From positions 1 through 8,847 of the forward strand of contig JANXSH010000217.1 of the NCBI GenBank assembly GCA_025356615.1: a stretch of DNA of 8,847 nucleotides, in the 5' to 3' direction. The notes beneath the pieces were generated by a model. The model saw nothing but the letters and a program-made list of their open reading frames with translations, was not told the DNA's origin and did no database searches. How positions within the stretch are numbered: the stretch's first letter is position 1; the number at the start of each line of letters is the position of its first letter. Below are positions 6,772 to 8,847 of this stretch, piece after piece. This DNA comes from Planctomycetia bacterium (lineage in GTDB: Bacteria; Planctomycetota; Planctomycetia; Gemmatales; Gemmataceae). The translations under genes and the position numbers were made by a program.

Positions 6772-7431
6772 TTACTCGGCGGCGAGGGTGCGCATGTGCT
6801 TCGCGCTCTTCGCGAGCATTTCTCGTTTCTCGTCCGAACAGGGTAGCAGCGCGAGCCGCTCGTATTCACTCGCCCCGAACAGCAGCGCCTCGCGATGGGC
6901 CGCTGAGACGCTGCCTTTTTCCTGCCAACAACTGTACCTAGCGAACGGGCGACGAGGGCCGCCCTGCCTGCCGCCGAAGAGGTAATCGACGGCTTTCTCC
7001 TGGGCCGCGAGGTCGGGAGCAAGCTTCCACTCGACTCGGTTCGTTCGCTCCCAGGGTCCGATCTCGACGAGTTCATACCCCGGACGATAGAGCCGCACGA
7101 CGACCGACTCGCTTTCGCGAATCCTGTGAGAGATTACCCCGATGAGGACGATCCCGTGCTGCACCGAGGCTTTCACCTGGCTCGGCACCGCGTCCCGGTG
7201 GGAGATCGACACTTCGCTCAGGCGTTCCTTGTTCGTTTGCGAGAGGAAAGGCCCGTGCCAGCCGGGGCTATCCTGGGAAGAGGCGATATCGACCCGAAAC
7301 GCGCGAACCTCGTCTCGGGGGGCGTCGAGCTTGACGCGGGGCGTGTAGTCGATCGATGGCCCAACATACGGGATACACCCGCAGAGAGAAGGCAGAGAAG
7401 CCAGGCATAGGAGGAGGAGCGGGCGCTTCAT
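6772..7431 (-). CDS. Lipoprotein, duplicated copy 2, function unknown
   Basis: A 219-residue paralogue of the neighbouring lipoprotein, roughly 55-60% identical by eye. The signal MKRPLLLLCLASLPSLCGC gives a lipobox (L16-C17-G18-C19) with Ile at +2. Shared blocks are kept in order: IPYVGPSI, RAFRVDIASS, ERLSEV, KASVQ, VRLYRPGYELVEIG, NRVEWK, AQEKAVD and HREALLFGASEYERL. The region after FRVDIASS differs strongly between the copies, and a net insertion of about 10 residues (within GGRQGGPRRPFARYS) follows the LF of the AQEKAVDYLF segment. No frameshift or internal stop is seen, so both copies appear active. The AGGA ribosome site and the upstream promoter-like pair are the same as in copy 1. 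It ends in TAA at 6772, with only the vWA stub beyond. The function is unknown. Confidence 0.83.
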   Translation of the reverse strand: MKRPLLLLCLASLPSLCGCIPYVGPSIDYTPRVKLDAPRDEVRAFRVDIASSQDSPGWHGPFLSQTNKERLSEVSISHRDAVPSQVKASVQHGIVLIGVISHRIRESESVVVRLYRPGYELVEIGPWERTNRVEWKLAPDLAAQEKAVDYLFGGRQGGPRRPFARYSCWQEKGSVSAAHREALLFGASEYERLALLPCSDEKREMLAKSAKHMRTLAAE

Positions 7432-7477
7432 GGGATCATGTCCTGCGAGGACAAGGCATCGTCACATCGTCGGGATG

Positions 7478-7507
7478 CGAATAGCCATCGTGTGGAGGGC
7501 GTGTCAA
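7478..7507 (-). promoter_or_regulatory. Candidate promoter of lipoprotein copy 2
   Basis: On the minus strand TTGACA (7502-7507) and TATTCG (7478-7483) are 18 bases apart, the same as upstream of copy 1 and at the same distance from the start codon. The spacer differs from copy 1 at one base only. Conservation between the copies could also be simple recency, so it supports but does not prove a promoter. Confidence 0.45.
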
Positions 7508-7546
7508 TGCGTGTCGGCTTCGAGGAGGTGGAGCGCCCCACAAGCC

Positions 7547-7564
7547 CAGCCGTTGCAACGGCTG
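7547..7564. repeat. 18-bp perfect palindrome
   Basis: CAGCCGTTGCAACGGCTG is its own reverse complement, with no spacer, and lies between lipoprotein copy 2 (transcribed leftward) and the metallophosphoesterase (transcribed rightward). It just misses the duplicated leader. It could be an operator for a dimeric regulator or one copy of a dispersed palindromic repeat. No second copy is seen in this window. Confidence 0.5.
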
Positions 7565-7634
7565 AAGCTCTCGACACCTCGATGCGTGACACCGCCCCTC
7601 CCAAACGTGCCTCGGTAGAGTAGGGCGCTCTTGA

Positions 7635-7666
7635 TCGCACCTCGCACCCCGTGCGATGATGTGCGA
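7635..7666 (+). promoter_or_regulatory. Nested inverted repeats in the leader of the phosphoesterase gene
   Basis: TCGCAC occurs at 7635-7640 and 7642-7647, and its complement GTGCGA at 7651-7656 and 7661-7666. The inner pair can form a 6-bp stem around CCC, and the outer pair can extend it across small bulges. The element ends 7 bases before the GGAGG ribosome site at 7674. It could be an RNA hairpin affecting translation or a double operator; the sequence alone does not decide. Confidence 0.35.
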
Positions 7667-7687
7667 CGCCCCCGGAGGATTCTTCCC

Positions 7688-8533
7688 TTGTCTATTCTAC
7701 CCCGCGTGACGCGGCGTCGGTTCCTGGGCGTGCTCGGCGGCGCGGCCGTTCTCGGCTTCTACACCTGGCGCGTCGAGCCGCACTGGGTCGAGGTCGTGCA
7801 TCGCGACATGCCGATCCCGAATCTTCCCGATCCCCTCGTCGGCAAGACGCTCGTCCAACTCAGCGACCTCCACGTCGGCCCGCGCGTGGACCCGGAGTAC
7901 CTCCAGCGCTCACTTCGCTTGGTGAACGAACTCCGCCCCGATCTCGTCTGCATTACCGGCGACTTCATGACCTGCGATCAGGGCGAGCAGATCGACGAAG
8001 TCGCCCGCGTCATGGAGTCGCTCGCCGTCCCGAAGATGGGTTGCTTCGCCGTGCTGGGCAACCACGATTACGGACGCGGATGGTCGCAGATGCAGATCGC
8101 CGACCGGCTCGTCTCCCGCCTGACGGACCTCGGCATCGAGACGCTGCGAAACGCCTCGCGGATGACCGACGGCCTCCGCGTCATCGGCCTCGACGACCTG
8201 TGGAGTAAGCGTTTCAACGCCGCCCCGGTGTCGGCGGACCTCGCTTCATCGACCCCGTCCGTCGTGCTGTCCCACAACCCCGACACGGCGGATCTCTACC
8301 CGTTCGCACACTATCGCGGCTGGATCCTGTCCGGCCACACCCACGGCGGGCAGTGCAAGATGCCCTTCCTCCCGCCGCCGATCGTCCCGGTCAAGAACCG
8401 ACGCTACACCGCCGGGGCGTTCGACCTCGGCGAGGGGCGACACTTGTACATCAACCGGGCGCTGGGATACCTTCAGCGCGTGCGGTTGGGCGTGCGACCG
8501 GAGATCACGGTGTTTCGGCTGACGGCTGCGTAA
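7688..8533 (+). CDS. Tat-exported metallophosphoesterase (YaeI/YkuE-like)
   Basis: A calcineurin-like metallophosphoesterase of 281 residues, with a two-metal centre that hydrolyses phosphoester or pyrophosphate bonds. All metal-ligand motifs are present: SDLH (D60, H62), TGDF (D92), GNHD (N125, H126), a later SH (H196) and GHTHGGQ (H217, H219). This order fits the YaeI/YkuE group, whose members act at the membrane and include UDP-diacylglucosamine pyrophosphatases and other lipid-related enzymes. The N-terminus carries a twin-arginine signal (TRRRFLG at 8-14, then a hydrophobic stretch to about 25), so the enzyme is probably exported folded or anchored on the outer face of the inner membrane. 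I chose TTG 7688 because GGAGG at 7674-7678 is 9 bases upstream and it puts the RR motif near the start. The frame extends to a TTG at 7631. The substrate is not determined. Confidence 0.9.
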   Translation: MSILPRVTRRRFLGVLGGAAVLGFYTWRVEPHWVEVVHRDMPIPNLPDPLVGKTLVQLSDLHVGPRVDPEYLQRSLRLVNELRPDLVCITGDFMTCDQGEQIDEVARVMESLAVPKMGCFAVLGNHDYGRGWSQMQIADRLVSRLTDLGIETLRNASRMTDGLRVIGLDDLWSKRFNAAPVSADLASSTPSVVLSHNPDTADLYPFAHYRGWILSGHTHGGQCKMPFLPPPIVPVKNRRYTAGAFDLGEGRHLYINRALGYLQRVRLGVRPEITVFRLTAA

Positions 8534-8541
8534 CGTGAGGA

Positions 8542-8701
8542 GACCGTCTCGCAAACCGGGTCGAGAACGACTCGGGCGAAGTAGGTCGGATCGTGGAGAG
8601 GGTCGAAGACTGGCCCCTCCAACAATGGGGCTAGATCGACCTGTTTCCGCTCGCCGTTGCTGAAGGTGAGTTGGAAGCACCTCGCAGAGACGAAGGATCA
8701 T
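8542..8701 (-). pseudogene. Decayed DUF2442-domain gene
   Basis: On the minus strand, an ATG at 8699-8701 opens MILRLCEVLP, a plausible DUF2442 N-terminus. The rest of the domain continues in another frame: FQLTFSNGERKQVDLAPLL, then EGPVFDPLHDPTYFARV and VLDPVCETV, ending near 8542. These match the family pattern (a strand with FxNGE, VDLxPLL, GPVFxPLxDPxYFxxV). The two parts are joined by a frameshift or small deletion near 8671-8680. The expected last part (a WPNGxDL-type motif) is missing, and the frame runs on into the phosphoesterase gene. DUF2442 proteins are small and often sit beside DUF4160 in toxin-antitoxin-like pairs; no such partner is visible in the remaining bases. Confidence 0.62.
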
Positions 8702-8749
8702 GCGGGACTCGATAGCAATGAAGAAGATCACTCGGCGTCGCTGATTAGA

Positions 8750-8770
8750 CCCCACCCCCCAACCCCCTCC
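8750..8770. other. Low-complexity C/G-rich tract
   Basis: C-runs of 4, 6, 5 and 2 are separated by one to two bases (G-runs on the minus strand). The tract lies about 50 bases upstream of the remnant's start codon. The G-rich strand has three long runs plus a short one, so a quadruplex is possible but not well supported. No gene is seen from 8771 to the end of the window. Confidence 0.4.
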
Positions 8771-8847
8771 TTTCAGATATAGGTTTTCAAGCCACTCGTG
8801 ACACCTTTGATTGTGTTTGGGACGGATCGGGCGGTTGCGAGCCGAGT

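Larger units (their letters stand above)
6738..7523. repeat. Tandem duplication, copy 2
   Basis: The second copy of the block begins with CTGCAACAG at 6738, a nine-codon stub of the vWA-like gene's 3' end. It continues through lipoprotein copy 2 and ends about 92 bases beyond that gene's start. The first roughly 50 bases match 5942-5990 with a few changes and a one-base indel. The last roughly 90 bases match 6620-6711 with about 8 substitutions and no indel. The 26 bases between the copies (6712-6737) show no clear relation to either edge, so the exact junction is blurred. Confidence 0.8.

Noticed and set aside
7438..7623. Plus-strand small frame in the duplicated leader (MSCEDKASSHRR; MSCEGEASSHLR in the other copy)
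   Set aside because: It is open in both copies, but most of the base differences change the amino acid and the frames end differently, so there is no sign of protein-level selection.
8750..8770. G-quadruplex on the minus strand
   Set aside because: Only three runs of three or more G are present, the fourth being GG, so a stable four-tract quadruplex is not supported; it is listed only as a low-complexity tract.

Overview
The window looks like a planctomycete chromosome, most likely from the Gemmataceae. This is inferred from the high-GC coding style, a small Dabb-domain protein followed by a DUF4337 membrane protein, an outer-membrane barrel of planctomycete type, and a large protein resembling the vWA-like components found in that group. 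No rRNA, tRNA, CRISPR array or intact insertion sequence is visible.

Layout, left to right. Bases 1-171 hold nothing I recognise. A VapBC-type toxin-antitoxin pair (172-767) has a 4-base start/stop overlap. After a 240-base gap with no supported feature comes a membrane-anchored protein of unknown function (1009-1689). The next gap holds a frameshifted gene remnant on the minus strand (1771-2033). A two-gene plus-strand operon (Dabb protein, then DUF4337 protein; 2224-3331) ends in a very strong hairpin terminator. A minus-strand outer-membrane barrel gene (3393-4286) and a plus-strand gene for a 492-residue protein with a degenerate vWA-like C-terminal half (4493-5971) diverge from a 206-base spacer. 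Two paralogous minus-strand lipoprotein genes follow (5975-6619 and 6772-7431). The window closes with a plus-strand, Tat-type metallophosphoesterase (7688-8533) and a decayed DUF2442 gene on the minus strand (8542-8701).

The most informative structure is a tandem duplication of about 0.8 kb covering the lipoprotein region. The second copy starts with a leftover stub of the last nine codons of the vWA-like gene (LQQLLMRWI against LQQVLMRWI), now with its stop codon lost. The duplicated block therefore ran from inside the 3' end of that gene, through the lipoprotein gene, to about 90 bases beyond its start. The proteins have drifted to roughly 55-60% identity by eye. The roughly 90-base non-coding leaders differ at only about 8 positions and share a TTGACA-18-TATTCG promoter-like arrangement.

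How the parts may work together is mostly inference. VapBC is a self-contained accessory module. The Dabb/DUF4337 pair is probably co-transcribed. The vWA-like protein resembles the effector-side component of the MoxR/FtsH-vWA ternary systems of planctomycetes and other multicellular bacteria, but no ATPase partner lies in the window. The barrel, the two lipoproteins and the Tat phosphoesterase are all envelope proteins, yet nothing in the sequence links them functionally.
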